DNA of 64,000 nucleotides from SIG455 sp045646385 (GCA_045646385.1 JAZRKQ010000011.1:1-64000), one strand, 5' to 3'. Numbered from the stretch's first letter, positions 51,738 to 61,418 are shown. Made by a program: numbers and translations. Notes: a model not told the origin generated them from the sequence alone.

Positions 51738-53090
51738 ATGCCATATCCCATTCAAAAGGTTACATTATCGTTTATTGCATCTGCTACAGGCGGTGAAATA
51801 GTTTTTGGCTCGGGTGACGAGGTTATCGAAAGCATTTCTACCGATAGCCGTGACTGTACCGATGTGTCATTATTTATTGCTATATCGGGCGATAATTTTG
51901 ATGGTAATAAATTTATTCCATCTGCGTGCGTTGCAGGTGCTAAAGGTTATATATCAAACGGCGATTGCAATTTTACCGATTGCAGATTTGCCATTAAAGT
52001 TGCAGACACAAGAAAAGCGCTTTTGGATATTGCCGCAGCATACCGCAGACAGTTTGATATAAATATAGTCGGTCTTACCGGAAGTGTAGGCAAAACAACC
52101 ACAAAAGAACTTATATCAGCAGTTCTGGAAACAGAACGCAACATTATTAAAACTCAGGGAAATTTCAATAACGAAATCGGTTTGCCGTTTACTATGTTCG
52201 GCATAAGAGATGAGCACCAGATAGGTGTTATTGAAATGGGTATGAGTAATTTTGGAGAAATATCACGCCTTACAAAATGCGCCGCTCCCGATGTGGCGGT
52301 TATTACCAATATAGGCGAATCACATATAGAATATCTTGGCAGCCGTGAGGGAATCTTAAAAGCCAAATGCGAGATTTTGGAGGGGCTTGACAAAGACGGA
52401 ACCGTTATTTTAAACGGTGACGATGAATTACTTTTTGGTCTTAAAGGAACATTGCCCTTTAAAACAATATACTACGGGATTGAAAATGCCGCTTGCGATG
52501 TTGTTGCCGGAAATATCTGTGCCGGCAACAATGGCATTTCATTCACGGTAGACGGTGAGGAGTTTTCAATTAATCTTGTTGGCAAGCATAACGTGTTAAA
52601 TGCTTTGTGTGCCATAGCCGTCGGCAGAAATTACGGATTGAGCGACCAAAGTATAAAAAAAGGTCTTTCGTCATATAAAAGTATAGGTATACGTCAAAGT
52701 ATTACAGAGAAAAACGGAATAAAAGTTATAACAGACTGTTATAATGCCGCGCCCACATCTGTTAAAGCCTCGATAGACGTATTGAATTCAGTTGCCAATG
52801 GCAGAAAAATAGCCGTTTTGGGCGATATGGCGGAACTGGGCGAAAAAGCACCTGACTACCATAGAGAAATCGGTGAATATGCCGCAAACAACAATATAGA
52901 TGTTCTTGTTCTTATCGGTGAGTATGCTAAGTTTACTGCTGAGGGCGCAAATACTTGCGAGGTAAGTATACATCATAATAACGAAAGTATAGAAAAATAT
53001 TTAAAAGACAATCTGCGTGAGGGGGATACGGTGCTCTTTAAAGCCTCGCGCGTGATAAAACTTGAAGAAGTAGCAAATAAATTTAACTAA
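51738..53090 (+). CDS. murF: UDP-MurNAc-tripeptide-D-Ala-D-Ala ligase MurF
   Basis: Adds D-Ala-D-Ala to complete the pentapeptide. 450 residues. N-terminal STDSRD binds UMP, GLTGSVGKTTTKELI is the ATP loop, NFNNEIGLP and EMGMSNFGEI are MurF-specific; the third domain has DCYNAAPTSVKASIDVL. GGAGG is 12 nt before the ATG at 51738. Confidence 0.96.
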   Translation: MPYPIQKVTLSFIASATGGEIVFGSGDEVIESISTDSRDCTDVSLFIAISGDNFDGNKFIPSACVAGAKGYISNGDCNFTDCRFAIKVADTRKALLDIAAAYRRQFDINIVGLTGSVGKTTTKELISAVLETERNIIKTQGNFNNEIGLPFTMFGIRDEHQIGVIEMGMSNFGEISRLTKCAAPDVAVITNIGESHIEYLGSREGILKAKCEILEGLDKDGTVILNGDDELLFGLKGTLPFKTIYYGIENAACDVVAGNICAGNNGISFTVDGEEFSINLVGKHNVLNALCAIAVGRNYGLSDQSIKKGLSSYKSIGIRQSITEKNGIKVITDCYNAAPTSVKASIDVLNSVANGRKIAVLGDMAELGEKAPDYHREIGEYAANNNIDVLVLIGEYAKFTAEGANTCEVSIHHNNESIEKYLKDNLREGDTVLFKASRVIKLEEVANKFN

Positions 53091-53106
53091 GGGAAGTGTA
53101 CGTCTG

Positions 53107-54066
53107 ATGAATAATATGTTTGCCATAACAATTGCAACGATTTGTGCTTTTGCAATTTGTGCGTTTGTAGGACCTTTTATGATTCCTGCTCTCAGAAGAT
53201 TGAAATTCGGTCAGGAAATCCGTGAGGTCGGACCAAGTTGGCATAAATCCAAATCCGGCACTCCTACAATGGGCGGACTTATGTTTATCCTTGCCGTTGC
53301 GGTCAGCGGACTTTTGCTGTTCCGTGACAGACGCGGAATTATGCTTATGGCAATATCGCTTGCATTCGGTGCTATAGGATTTACAGACGATTACATAAAG
53401 GTTGTAAAAAAACGCAATCTCGGTCTTACCGCATTGCAAAAATTTCTGGCACAGGTTTTTGTGTCGGTGGTGTTTGTGCTGGCAGGTATGCATTTCAAGG
53501 TTTTCGATACCAGCATTATTCTGCCTTTTATGAACAGACCTGTTGACCTTACATGGCTTTACATACCATTTGCTATTTTTATAATGATAGGTGTGCCAAA
53601 CAGCGTAAACTTAACCGATGGCATAGATGGTCTGGCAGCATCTGTATCGGCGGTTGTAAGTATATTTTTAACATTCCTTGCACTTGCGTATAACGAAATT
53701 ACAGTTGCTAAATTTGCTGCTGCCGTTACGGGCGGTTGTTTGGGATTTTTACTTTTTAATGCGCACCCTGCAAAAGTTTTTATGGGCGATACAGGTTCAC
53801 TGTTTTTAGGCGGTGCTATATGCGCTGTTGCACTTATGCTTGAGGCGCCGCTAGCACTTGTTATTGCAGGTTTTGTGTTTGTTATGGAAACACTTTCCGT
53901 TATCATTCAGGTGGCATCGTTTAAAACAACAGGCAAAAGAGTGTTCAAAATGACACCTATTCATCATCATTTTGAAATGTGCGGCTGGAATGAAAGAAAA
54001 ATAGTTATTTCGGCAATTATATTAAGTGCAATACTTTGTACAATAGCATATATAGCGTGTGTATAG
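53107..54066 (+). CDS. mraY: Phospho-MurNAc-pentapeptide transferase MraY
   Basis: Makes lipid I at the membrane. 319 residues, ten helices. GTPTMGGL, the Asp-rich FTDDYIKV, NSVNLTDGIDGLA (catalytic Asp), FMGDTGSLFLGG and the HHHFE motif of TPIHHHFEMCGW are present. In most Firmicutes murD follows; here ftsW comes 9 nt later, so murD is absent from the cluster. Confidence 0.97.
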   Translation: MNNMFAITIATICAFAICAFVGPFMIPALRRLKFGQEIREVGPSWHKSKSGTPTMGGLMFILAVAVSGLLLFRDRRGIMLMAISLAFGAIGFTDDYIKVVKKRNLGLTALQKFLAQVFVSVVFVLAGMHFKVFDTSIILPFMNRPVDLTWLYIPFAIFIMIGVPNSVNLTDGIDGLAASVSAVVSIFLTFLALAYNEITVAKFAAAVTGGCLGFLLFNAHPAKVFMGDTGSLFLGGAICAVALMLEAPLALVIAGFVFVMETLSVIIQVASFKTTGKRVFKMTPIHHHFEMCGWNERKIVISAIILSAILCTIAYIACV

Positions 54067-54075
54067 GAGGCAAAT

Positions 54076-55203
54076 ATGCAGATACCAAAACTGCCGCAAG
54101 GCACAAAAATAAGAAAACTTAAAAATATTGACTATACATTTTTAGCCGTTGTAATTATGCTTTTGGCATACGGTCTTATTATGGTGTTCTCTGCAAGCAG
54201 CGCTTCGGCACATTACCGTATGAACGACACTTTTTATTTTATAAAACGTCAGTTTTTGTGGGCCGTTCTGGGGCTTGTAGGAATGTATGTTTTTTCTGTA
54301 ATTCCGTATAAAGTATATTATAAATTTGCTTTGCCAGCGCTTGGCGTTTCGGCAATTTTACTTATTTTGGTATTAACACCGCTTGGAGTTGAGGTCAACG
54401 GTGCTTCGCGTTGGCTTGGTTTTAGTGTGTTTACATTCCAACCATCGGAGATAGCAAAATTTACTTTGATTATATTCCTTGCAAAAAGTTTAGCAGATAA
54501 CAGCGATATGCTCGATAAATTTTGGGGCGGGTTTGTTATTTATCTTGCGGTTATAGGAATTGTAGCAGGTCTTGTTCTTTTAGAACCACATATGAGTGGT
54601 GCTATGGTAATAGGTGGTGTAGGCGTTGTCATGCTTTTTGCCGCAGGTGCAAAAATAAAGCACTTTTTATATCTGCTGCCTGTAGGTGCGGCAGGTGTAG
54701 CGGGAATGATTATAGTTGCACCTTACAGACTTGCAAGATTTAAAACATTTCTTGACCCGTTTTCCGATATGCTTGGCGATGGCTTCCAGATAGTCCAATC
54801 GCTTTATGCGATAGGCTCGGGTGGACTTTTTGGGCTCGGCCTTGGACAGAGCAGACAGAAGTTTTTGTATTTGCCCGAACCACAGAACGACTTTATATTT
54901 TCAATCATCTGCGAAGAACTTGGCTTTTTCGGTGCGCTTTTGGTTGTTATTCTTTTTGTTGTGCTTATATGGAAAGGTATACAGATAGCCATGCACGCGC
55001 CTGATGCATTTTCGTCGCTGCTCGTAACGGGTATAACGGCGCTTATAGGAATTCAGGTAGTATTAAATATTGCCGTTGTTACATCGTCAATGCCTGCAAC
55101 CGGTATTCCGCTTCCGTTTTTCAGTTACGGTGGCACAAGCCTTTTCATAATACTGTGCGGAATGGGAATTATCTTGAATGTTACAAGAAACATTAAAAAA
55201 TAA
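54076..55203 (+). CDS. ftsW: SEDS glycosyltransferase FtsW/SpoVE
   Basis: Polymerises lipid II with its cognate PBP at the septum. 375 residues, about ten helices. VFSASSASAHY, LGVEVNGASRWLGF, QPSEIAKF (with catalytic-loop acidic residues later), SLYAIGSGGLFGLGLGQS and FFSYGGTSLF are family signatures. AGGAGG is 6 nt before the ATG. SpoVE is the close paralogue in sporulation. Confidence 0.95.
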   Translation: MQIPKLPQGTKIRKLKNIDYTFLAVVIMLLAYGLIMVFSASSASAHYRMNDTFYFIKRQFLWAVLGLVGMYVFSVIPYKVYYKFALPALGVSAILLILVLTPLGVEVNGASRWLGFSVFTFQPSEIAKFTLIIFLAKSLADNSDMLDKFWGGFVIYLAVIGIVAGLVLLEPHMSGAMVIGGVGVVMLFAAGAKIKHFLYLLPVGAAGVAGMIIVAPYRLARFKTFLDPFSDMLGDGFQIVQSLYAIGSGGLFGLGLGQSRQKFLYLPEPQNDFIFSIICEELGFFGALLVVILFVVLIWKGIQIAMHAPDAFSSLLVTGITALIGIQVVLNIAVVTSSMPATGIPLPFFSYGGTSLFIILCGMGIILNVTRNIKK

Positions 55204-55224
55204 TTTTGAAAGGCAGGTATATGT

Positions 55225-56313
55225 ATGAGAGTAATTCTTGCGGGCGGCGGTACAGCAGGTCATATTAATCCTGCGCTTGCTATTGCTGACGCTGTCATAC
55301 AAAATGACAAAGATGCCCAAATCCTTTTTGTGGGAACCCGAAGGGGACTTGAAAGCACTTTGGTGCCAAAGAAAAATTATAATATAAAATATATTGATGT
55401 TCAGGGAATGAAAGCCCGACTGACTTTAAAAAATGTTATAGCAGGAATAAAGTATATTTCCGCTATAAGCAAGTGTAAAAAACTCATACGTGAATTTGAA
55501 CCAGATGTGGTTGTAGGTACAGGTGGTTATGTGTGCGCGCCCGTTGTTGCGGCAGCAAACTCTTTGAATATCCCTACAATTATACACGAGCAGAACGTAT
55601 TCCCCGGTAATGCAATTAAAATGCTTGCAAAAAAATCGACCGTTACGGCAATCAGTTTTGCAGAAAGTACACGCTACCTTTCCGATGCTAACGAAATTTT
55701 GCTGACAGGAAATCCCCTGCGAGCAGAAATCTTAAGTGCCGACAGAGCATCTGCCAGAGAAGAACTTGGCTTGGGTGCTGAAAAATATATAGTAATTTTT
55801 GGCGGAAGTTTAGGTGCTAAAACAATAAACGACGTTGCGTGTGATTATATAGAAAATTACGGTGATAACAAAAACATACGTATTTGCATTGCAACAGGAA
55901 AATACGGATACGAAGATGTAAGTTCGCGCATTACAAAAGAAAAGTATCCGAATGTTGAAGTTAAGCAGTATATACATAATATGGATAAGGTGCTTTCGGC
56001 GGCTGATTTGGTAGTGTGCCGTTCGGGTGCTATTACGGTATCGGAAATCTGTGCTCTTGGTGTGCCGTCCATACTGGTGCCATCACCGAATGTTACACGC
56101 AACCATCAGGAATACAACGCACGCGCACTGTCCGATAATGGCGCGGCTATTACAATACTTGAAAAAGACTTTAATATGCAGAGTTTAAAAACTGCGGCAG
56201 ACAGTATTATTTTAGATGCTGACGCATCAGACAATATGCGTGCAAAGGCACGCGCAATGGGTAAACTTAATGCCGCTGATATGATTTATAATAAAATATT
56301 AAAGTTCATATGA
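55225..56313 (+). CDS. murG: Lipid II synthase MurG
   Basis: Transfers GlcNAc to lipid I. 362 residues, GT-B fold. GGGTAGHINPALAIA is the first glycine loop, IIHEQNVFPGNA and GGSLGAKTIND the others, and CRSGAITVSEICALGVPSILVPSP forms the UDP-GlcNAc site. Followed by a 150-nt spacer with a perfect 21-bp inverted repeat before murA. Confidence 0.97.
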   Translation: MRVILAGGGTAGHINPALAIADAVIQNDKDAQILFVGTRRGLESTLVPKKNYNIKYIDVQGMKARLTLKNVIAGIKYISAISKCKKLIREFEPDVVVGTGGYVCAPVVAAANSLNIPTIIHEQNVFPGNAIKMLAKKSTVTAISFAESTRYLSDANEILLTGNPLRAEILSADRASAREELGLGAEKYIVIFGGSLGAKTINDVACDYIENYGDNKNIRICIATGKYGYEDVSSRITKEKYPNVEVKQYIHNMDKVLSAADLVVCRSGAITVSEICALGVPSILVPSPNVTRNHQEYNARALSDNGAAITILEKDFNMQSLKTAADSIILDADASDNMRAKARAMGKLNAADMIYNKILKFI

Positions 56314-56323
56314 TTGATATATA

Positions 56324-56379
56324 AATTAACAGAATATTTTTCACCTGAGTATATTTATGTGAAAAATATTCTGTTAATT
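56324..56379. repeat. Perfect 21-bp inverted repeat with 14-nt loop, between murG and murA
   Basis: 56324-56344 (begins AATTAACAGAATA) is exactly complementary to 56359-56379. The loop (56345-56358) contains TGAGTATATTTA, identical on the opposite strand to the loop of the hairpin at 6902-6956. The 3' arm is followed by AAAAG, so it is not a standard terminator on the plus strand. Confidence 0.9.
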
Positions 56380-56462
56380 AAAAGATAAATATAGTTCTTT
56401 CACCCCGCACCCTATAAAGGCATATAATGAAACATAGGATTGTTTCGGAGGTGCGTGCTTCA

Positions 56463-57725
56463 ATGAGCGTTATAAAAATACGTGGCGGCCGCCCGCTTGG
56501 CGGCAGTATTGGCATACAGGGTGCAAAGAATGCTGTTCTGCCTATTTTGGCGGCTTGCGTTTTAAACGGTGGCAGAAGCGTTATACATAATTGCCCGGAT
56601 TTAACTGATGTAAGGATATCTTTAGATATTTTAAAGCATCTGGGGTGTGATGTTAGTTTTTCAGACGGTACGGTTATAGTAGATTCGTCTGAAATTATTT
56701 GTGAATCTGTTCCTGATGAACTTATGAGGTCAATGCGTTCGTCTGTCATATTTGCAGGCGCACTCATTGGACGTATAGGCAAAGCACAGATATCATATCC
56801 GGGTGGGTGTAATCTTGGACACCGACCCATAGATTTACACTTGAAGGCCTTTAAAAAACTTGGTATAATAACAGAAGAGGAACACGGCAATCTGAATTTT
56901 TATGCAGATGATATATTGCCGTGCCAGGTATTTTTAGAATTTCCTTCGGTTGGCGCAACCGAAAATATAATGCTTGCCTCATGCAAGGCAAACGGGACTA
57001 CCACTATCATTAACGCTGCACGTGAGCCTGAGATAGTTGACCTTCAGGATTTTCTAAACAGTATGGGTGCACATATTCGCGGTGCCGGTACAGATGTAAT
57101 AGAAATCAAAGGAACAGAAAAACTTCATGATTGCGAGCATACGGTAATTGCAGACAGGATAGTTGCCGCTACATATATGGCGGCGGTAGTTGTTGCAGGT
57201 GGCAGGGCAGAGATTAAAAATGTTGTGCCCAATCACATATCTGCATTCATTGCAGTTATGCGTGAGTGCGGTGCCAGTATATCTGTTTGCGATGATTCAA
57301 TAACAATAACTGCACCCAAATACATAAGACCTGTTAAAATGATTAACACTTTGCCTTATCCGGGATTCCCGACCGATGCACAGTCGCTTGTTATGACGGT
57401 TATGGCAACTGCAAAAGGCACATCTATAATTAAAGAAAACATCTTTGGCGGCAGATTTAACCACGCCGGTGAACTTGCACGAATGGGCGCCGACATCAGC
57501 ATTGCTGATAAGATTGCCGTTGTGCGCGGTGTGCGTAATCTTTCAGGATGTGAGGTGGCGGCGGCGGACCTTCGAAGCGGAGCGTCGCTTGTTGTGGCTG
57601 CATTGTGTGCTCATGGAGAAACCACAATATCGAATGTGTGCTATATTGACAGAGGATACGAAAACTTTGAGCAGACATTGTCTTTGCTCGGTGCTGATAT
57701 AGAGAGGGTTGACGAAAGTGACTGA
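56463..57725 (+). CDS. murA: UDP-N-acetylglucosamine 1-carboxyvinyltransferase MurA
   Basis: First committed step of peptidoglycan synthesis, the fosfomycin target. 420 residues. The ATG at 56463 is preceded by CGGAGGTG; the frame start at 56427 is upstream of that site. IRGGRPLGGSIGIQGAKNAVLPIL at residues 5-28, the catalytic cysteine in YPGGCNLGHRP, and TDAQSLVM are present. In Bacillus the murG-divIB gap holds murB; here murA occupies it. Confidence 0.96.
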   Translation: MSVIKIRGGRPLGGSIGIQGAKNAVLPILAACVLNGGRSVIHNCPDLTDVRISLDILKHLGCDVSFSDGTVIVDSSEIICESVPDELMRSMRSSVIFAGALIGRIGKAQISYPGGCNLGHRPIDLHLKAFKKLGIITEEEHGNLNFYADDILPCQVFLEFPSVGATENIMLASCKANGTTTIINAAREPEIVDLQDFLNSMGAHIRGAGTDVIEIKGTEKLHDCEHTVIADRIVAATYMAAVVVAGGRAEIKNVVPNHISAFIAVMRECGASISVCDDSITITAPKYIRPVKMINTLPYPGFPTDAQSLVMTVMATAKGTSIIKENIFGGRFNHAGELARMGADISIADKIAVVRGVRNLSGCEVAAADLRSGASLVVAALCAHGETTISNVCYIDRGYENFEQTLSLLGADIERVDESD

Positions 57726-58497
57726 ACTTGAAAACAGAAAAAGGGGAGGAGATTCCTCCCCGATTTTCCCCGATAAAATCAAAAAGCAACGGACAAACTC
57801 TAAAACTATGGTTATAGTTTGTGTGTGCGTTGCTGTGTTTGTGTTGTTTTTACTGTCGCCGCTTTTTGCTGTAAATGATATAACCGTTATCGGTAATGAC
57901 AGATTGGATGCAGAATCTGTCATAAAGGCATCGGGTATAGCAATTGGAACAAACGTTTTTAAAGTAAACACAGTTAAAAGCGAAAAGCAACTCTCTACAA
58001 TGGCGTTTGTGGATAAAGTAAATGTAATGCGCAAATTCCCTGCCAAGATAGAAATTCACGTAACAGAAAGCAAAGAAATAGCGTATATTTTCTTTATCGG
58101 CAACTATGTCGGAATAGACGAAACAGGAAAAATACTTGAGATAAAACCTAAAGATGCTCAACTGGAACTACCCGTTATACTGGGTACTAATGTAACGGAA
58201 TTCGGTATGGGGAACAATATTAAAATAGACGACCCTAACAAGCAGGAGGCAATATTTCAGATACTGAAGCAGATAAACACCAATGAAATGCAGGCAATGA
58301 TAAAAAATATTGACGTTGCTGACCTCAATGACATTAAGTTTTTTACAACTTCGGAATCAACTGTTAACATCGGAACGCTCGACGACATTATATACAAAAT
58401 TTCTTTTTTAAAGAAAATTCTTGAAGAACCGGGTGATAAACGCGGTGCGGTAATCGATATGACAAACCCTGAAAAAGTGACATACAGAGGCAGTTGA
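57718..58497 (+). CDS. ftsQ: FtsQ/DivIB cell division protein
   Basis: Bitopic divisome protein, 259 residues. GTG at 57718 is 9 nt after GAGGG, while TTG at 57709 is only 1 nt from it; the gene overlaps murA by 8 nt. A cytosolic tail, helix (about 29-50), then a POTRA domain (VNDITVIGNDRLDAESVIKASGI) and the FtsQ domain (VDKVNVMRKFPAKIEIHVTES) are seen. Confidence 0.92.
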   Translation: MTELENRKRGGDSSPIFPDKIKKQRTNSKTMVIVCVCVAVFVLFLLSPLFAVNDITVIGNDRLDAESVIKASGIAIGTNVFKVNTVKSEKQLSTMAFVDKVNVMRKFPAKIEIHVTESKEIAYIFFIGNYVGIDETGKILEIKPKDAQLELPVILGTNVTEFGMGNNIKIDDPNKQEAIFQILKQINTNEMQAMIKNIDVADLNDIKFFTTSESTVNIGTLDDIIYKISFLKKILEEPGDKRGAVIDMTNPEKVTYRGS

Positions 58498-58531
58498 CAT
58501 AACTTAAAAAGAATTTGGATTGGAGAAAATT

Positions 58532-59263
58532 ATGAAAAACAGAAAAGCACAGACAGTTATTGCTATTGTGCTGTTTATAACCAGTTTTGTTATTGTTTTG
58601 CAGTTTAAAAGTGTTTTGAAAAACTCAGGTCTTGACAGCACTCAATTGCAAAGAGTTGAAGATTTGCAAAGAGAATTGGTTAAAGAACAGGAAAAAAACA
58701 TTGATTTGAACAGACAACTTTTGCAGGCCAACAGTACTCTTGAAACATACCGTGAAAACGCACAGAAGAACGACAGCGGTTCAAAGGCTATGGCAGAGGA
58801 ACTCAAAAATGCAATGATTCTGGCAGGACTTACTGATGTAAATGGCAGAGGTGTTACCATTGTACTTAAAGACAGTTCTGAAGCGGCTATGGGCGGTGCG
58901 TCTAATTACATAATACACGACCGTGATCTGCGCGATATTGTAAACGAACTTATAGCATCGGGTGCTGAGGCCATAAGCATAAATGGCGAGCGCATCAGCG
59001 GTAAAAGCGCAATCCGTTGCGTTGGACCGACAGTTACTATTAATAATCGTTATTTTGCATCGCCTTTTACAATCAAAGCAATCGGCGACCCTGATACGCT
59101 AGAGGCGGGGCTTAACATACGTGACGGTGTTGTAGACGTAATGCGTGCGTTCAAAATAGATGTAACCATTACAAAATCAAGTAAAATTCAGATTCCCAAA
59201 TATAACGGTGCCATAACATTCAAATATGCAGAAGAAGTTAAAAGTGCTAAGGTGGAGGAATAA
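58532..59263 (+). CDS. DUF881 (YlxW/YlxX-like) membrane protein
   Basis: A 243-residue bitopic protein. ATG at 58532 is 6 nt after TTGGAG. A membrane helix (8-28) precedes a coiled coil (about 38-75) and the DUF881 domain: TDVNGRGVTIVLKDS, DLRDIVNELIASGAEAISING and INNRYFASPFTIKAIGDPD. In Bacillus such genes lie between divIB and sbp; the function is not known. Confidence 0.92.
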   Translation: MKNRKAQTVIAIVLFITSFVIVLQFKSVLKNSGLDSTQLQRVEDLQRELVKEQEKNIDLNRQLLQANSTLETYRENAQKNDSGSKAMAEELKNAMILAGLTDVNGRGVTIVLKDSSEAAMGGASNYIIHDRDLRDIVNELIASGAEAISINGERISGKSAIRCVGPTVTINNRYFASPFTIKAIGDPDTLEAGLNIRDGVVDVMRAFKIDVTITKSSKIQIPKYNGAITFKYAEEVKSAKVEE

Positions 59264-59266
59264 ACA

Positions 59267-59680
59267 ATGTTGATTTTTATAGCAGTTGCTGTAGGCGCTT
59301 TAATTGCGTTTGCGGTTGATTGGTACATTCCCGTGTCGCTTACTTCATATGTAGCGATTATTATACTTGCGGCACTTGATTCTATATTTGGTGCGTGCAG
59401 GGCATATCTGGAGAAAAAGTTTGACCATATAATATTTATAACGGGCCTTATCGGCAATTCTGTGATTGCGGCATTTTTGATGTTTGTCGGCAACAGGCTT
59501 GGTGCAGACCTGTACCTTGCCGCTGTTTTGGTGTTCGGCACAAGAATGTTCCAGAATTTTGCGAGCATCAGACGATTTTTTATTAATAAAGCCATGGACA
59601 AAAAGCACAAAAAGAATCAAAACACGAAAGAAAATGGCTTTGATTCCGTCAAAATATCTATAAAAAGCGAAGAAATTTGA
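59267..59680 (+). CDS. sbp: Small basic protein Sbp (DUF1290)
   Basis: A 137-residue membrane protein with three or four hydrophobic segments. DWYIPVSLTSYVAIIILAALDS (positions 59318-59383) and VFGTRMFQNFASIRR are typical. It lies 3 nt after DUF881. In Bacillus ftsA comes next; here it is missing and ftsZ follows after 109 nt. Function is unknown. Confidence 0.9.
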   Translation: MLIFIAVAVGALIAFAVDWYIPVSLTSYVAIIILAALDSIFGACRAYLEKKFDHIIFITGLIGNSVIAAFLMFVGNRLGADLYLAAVLVFGTRMFQNFASIRRFFINKAMDKKHKKNQNTKENGFDSVKISIKSEEI

Positions 59681-59718
59681 AAAATTAATGAAAAATTTTA
59701 AAAATATTAAAAAACATA

Positions 59719-59747
59719 TGGAAATTATAAAAAAAGTATGTTATAAT
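59719..59747 (+). promoter_or_regulatory. ftsZ promoter
   Basis: TATAAT (59742-59747) with TG one base before (extended -10) and weak TGGAAA (59719-59724), 17 bp apart. Confidence 0.6.
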
Positions 59748-59789
59748 ATTCAATAAACTGAAAAATTATACGTTTGAGGAGGAAGAAAC

Positions 59790-60866
59790 GTGTTAGAATT
59801 TGAGAACTCAAAAGAAAATGTTTGCATAATGAAAGTTGTCGGCGTTGGCGGCGGCGGTAATAATGCCGTTAACCGTATGATAGAAGAAAAACTTGACGGT
59901 GTAGAGTTTATAGCCATAAATACGGACAAGCAGGTGCTCTATGGTAATGCAGGTTCTAAAGCCAGCATCAAAATCCAGATTGGTGAAAAACTTACCAAAG
60001 GTCTCGGCGCAGGCGCTAATCCTGAAATTGGCCAGAAAGCTGCTGAAGAAAGTAATGAAGAAATTAAAGAAGCGCTCAAAGACACTAACATGGTATTTAT
60101 CACCTCCGGTATGGGCGGCGGCACAGGTACAGGCGCTGCACCTATAATTGCATCTATCGCTAAAGATATGGGCATCTTAACAGTCGGCGTTGTTACCAAA
60201 CCTTTCCGTTTTGAAGGCAAACGCAGAATGGAACAGGCAGAACGCGGTATTGAAACTCTTAAAGACTGCGTTGACGCACTCGTTATTATTCCTAATGAAA
60301 AACTTTTAGAAGTTTCTGATAATAAAACATCTATGCAGGGCGCATTCAAAATGGCAGACGATGTTCTCGGCCAGAGTGTAAAAGGTATTTCTGACCTTAT
60401 CACACATCCGGGCTTTATCAACCTTGACTTTGCAGATATCAAATCTGTAATGGGCAACACCGGTATAGTACATATGGGTATCGGCCGTGCTTCAGGTGAG
60501 AACAGAGCAGAAACTGCTGCAAAACTCGCTATCAACAGCCCGCTTCTTGAAACTACTATCGATGGTGCTACTCAGGCTATGGTAAACATTGCCGGCAGCA
60601 ACGATATTACCCTCTTTGAAGTTAATGCTGCTATGGACCTCATTTATCAGTTGGTAGATAAAGATGCAAATATTATCTTTGGTACTTCTATTGACGATAA
60701 TCTTCGTGACGAAGTTGTTGTTACAGTTGTGGCAACCGGTTTTGAAGGCACTAAAAAGTCTGCAAAAGACGAAGTTGACGAAATCACTTTCGGCGGCGAC
60801 TCTATCACAAAATTTGGTGAAGGTGATATCAACATTCCTCCTTTCTTAAGAGGTCAGGAAAACTAA
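59790..60866 (+). CDS. ftsZ: Cell division GTPase FtsZ
   Basis: Tubulin-like protein that forms the Z ring. 358 residues. Start is GTG at 59790 after GAGGAGG. GVGGGGNNAVNRM binds GTP, the tubulin signature is GGGTGTGAAPIIA, and NLDFADIKSVM forms the T7 loop. The C-terminal linker is very short and ends in IPPFLRGQEN, the tail that binds FtsA, SepF and others. With ftsA absent nearby, SepF or a distant FtsA would have to tether it. Confidence 0.98.
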   Translation: MLEFENSKENVCIMKVVGVGGGGNNAVNRMIEEKLDGVEFIAINTDKQVLYGNAGSKASIKIQIGEKLTKGLGAGANPEIGQKAAEESNEEIKEALKDTNMVFITSGMGGGTGTGAAPIIASIAKDMGILTVGVVTKPFRFEGKRRMEQAERGIETLKDCVDALVIIPNEKLLEVSDNKTSMQGAFKMADDVLGQSVKGISDLITHPGFINLDFADIKSVMGNTGIVHMGIGRASGENRAETAAKLAINSPLLETTIDGATQAMVNIAGSNDITLFEVNAAMDLIYQLVDKDANIIFGTSIDDNLRDEVVVTVVATGFEGTKKSAKDEVDEITFGGDSITKFGEGDINIPPFLRGQEN

Positions 60867-60885
60867 TTTTTTAACGAGTTTTTTC

Positions 60886-60926
60886 TAAATCCGCACATAC
60901 TTTATTGGAATGTGCGGATTTTTTTC
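60886..60926 (+). terminator. Terminator after ftsZ
   Basis: AAATCCGCACAT and ATGTGCGGATTT with T residues after; the stem is strong. Confidence 0.92.
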
Positions 60927-60941
60927 AAAGGAGATTTAAGT

Positions 60942-61415
60942 ATGAAATGCCCTTATTGTGAAAATACTGAAAGTAAAGTTATAGATTCGCGCCCTGTAGA
61001 CGACGGAAACTCTATCCGCCGCCGTCGTGAGTGCCTTTCGTGCACCAGAAGATTTACAACTTATGAGCAGGTAGAATCCGTGCCGCTTGTTGTAATTAAA
61101 AAAGACGGTAAGCGTCAGGTGTATAACAGACAGAAGATATTAAGCGGAATTTTACGTGCGTGCGAAAAAACGCCTGTAACCGTAGCGCAGATAGAGGCTG
61201 TTGTTCAGGATATCGAGGCAGAACTTTTTAATTCTTTAGACAGCGAAATTTCTGCATCGTATATAGGCGACATTGTTATGGACAGACTTAAAAAACTAAA
61301 CCCTATTGCATATGTACGTTTTGCGTCGGTTTACCGTGAGTTTAAAGATGTATCTACTTTTATGGAAGAGATAAATGGCCTCATACAATCCTCAAAACAA
61401 GACAAATCGGAGTAA
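60942..61415 (+). CDS. nrdR: Transcriptional repressor NrdR
   Basis: Senses ATP/dATP and represses ribonucleotide reductase genes. 157 residues. ATG at 60942 follows AAAGGAG; the frame start at 60912 has no site. A zinc ribbon (CPYC ... CLSC) is followed by RRFTTYE and an ATP-cone domain (VIKKDGKRQVYNRQKI). dusB follows after 3 nt. Confidence 0.96.
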   Translation: MKCPYCENTESKVIDSRPVDDGNSIRRRRECLSCTRRFTTYEQVESVPLVVIKKDGKRQVYNRQKILSGILRACEKTPVTVAQIEAVVQDIEAELFNSLDSEISASYIGDIVMDRLKKLNPIAYVRFASVYREFKDVSTFMEEINGLIQSSKQDKSE

Positions 61416-61418
61416 TAT

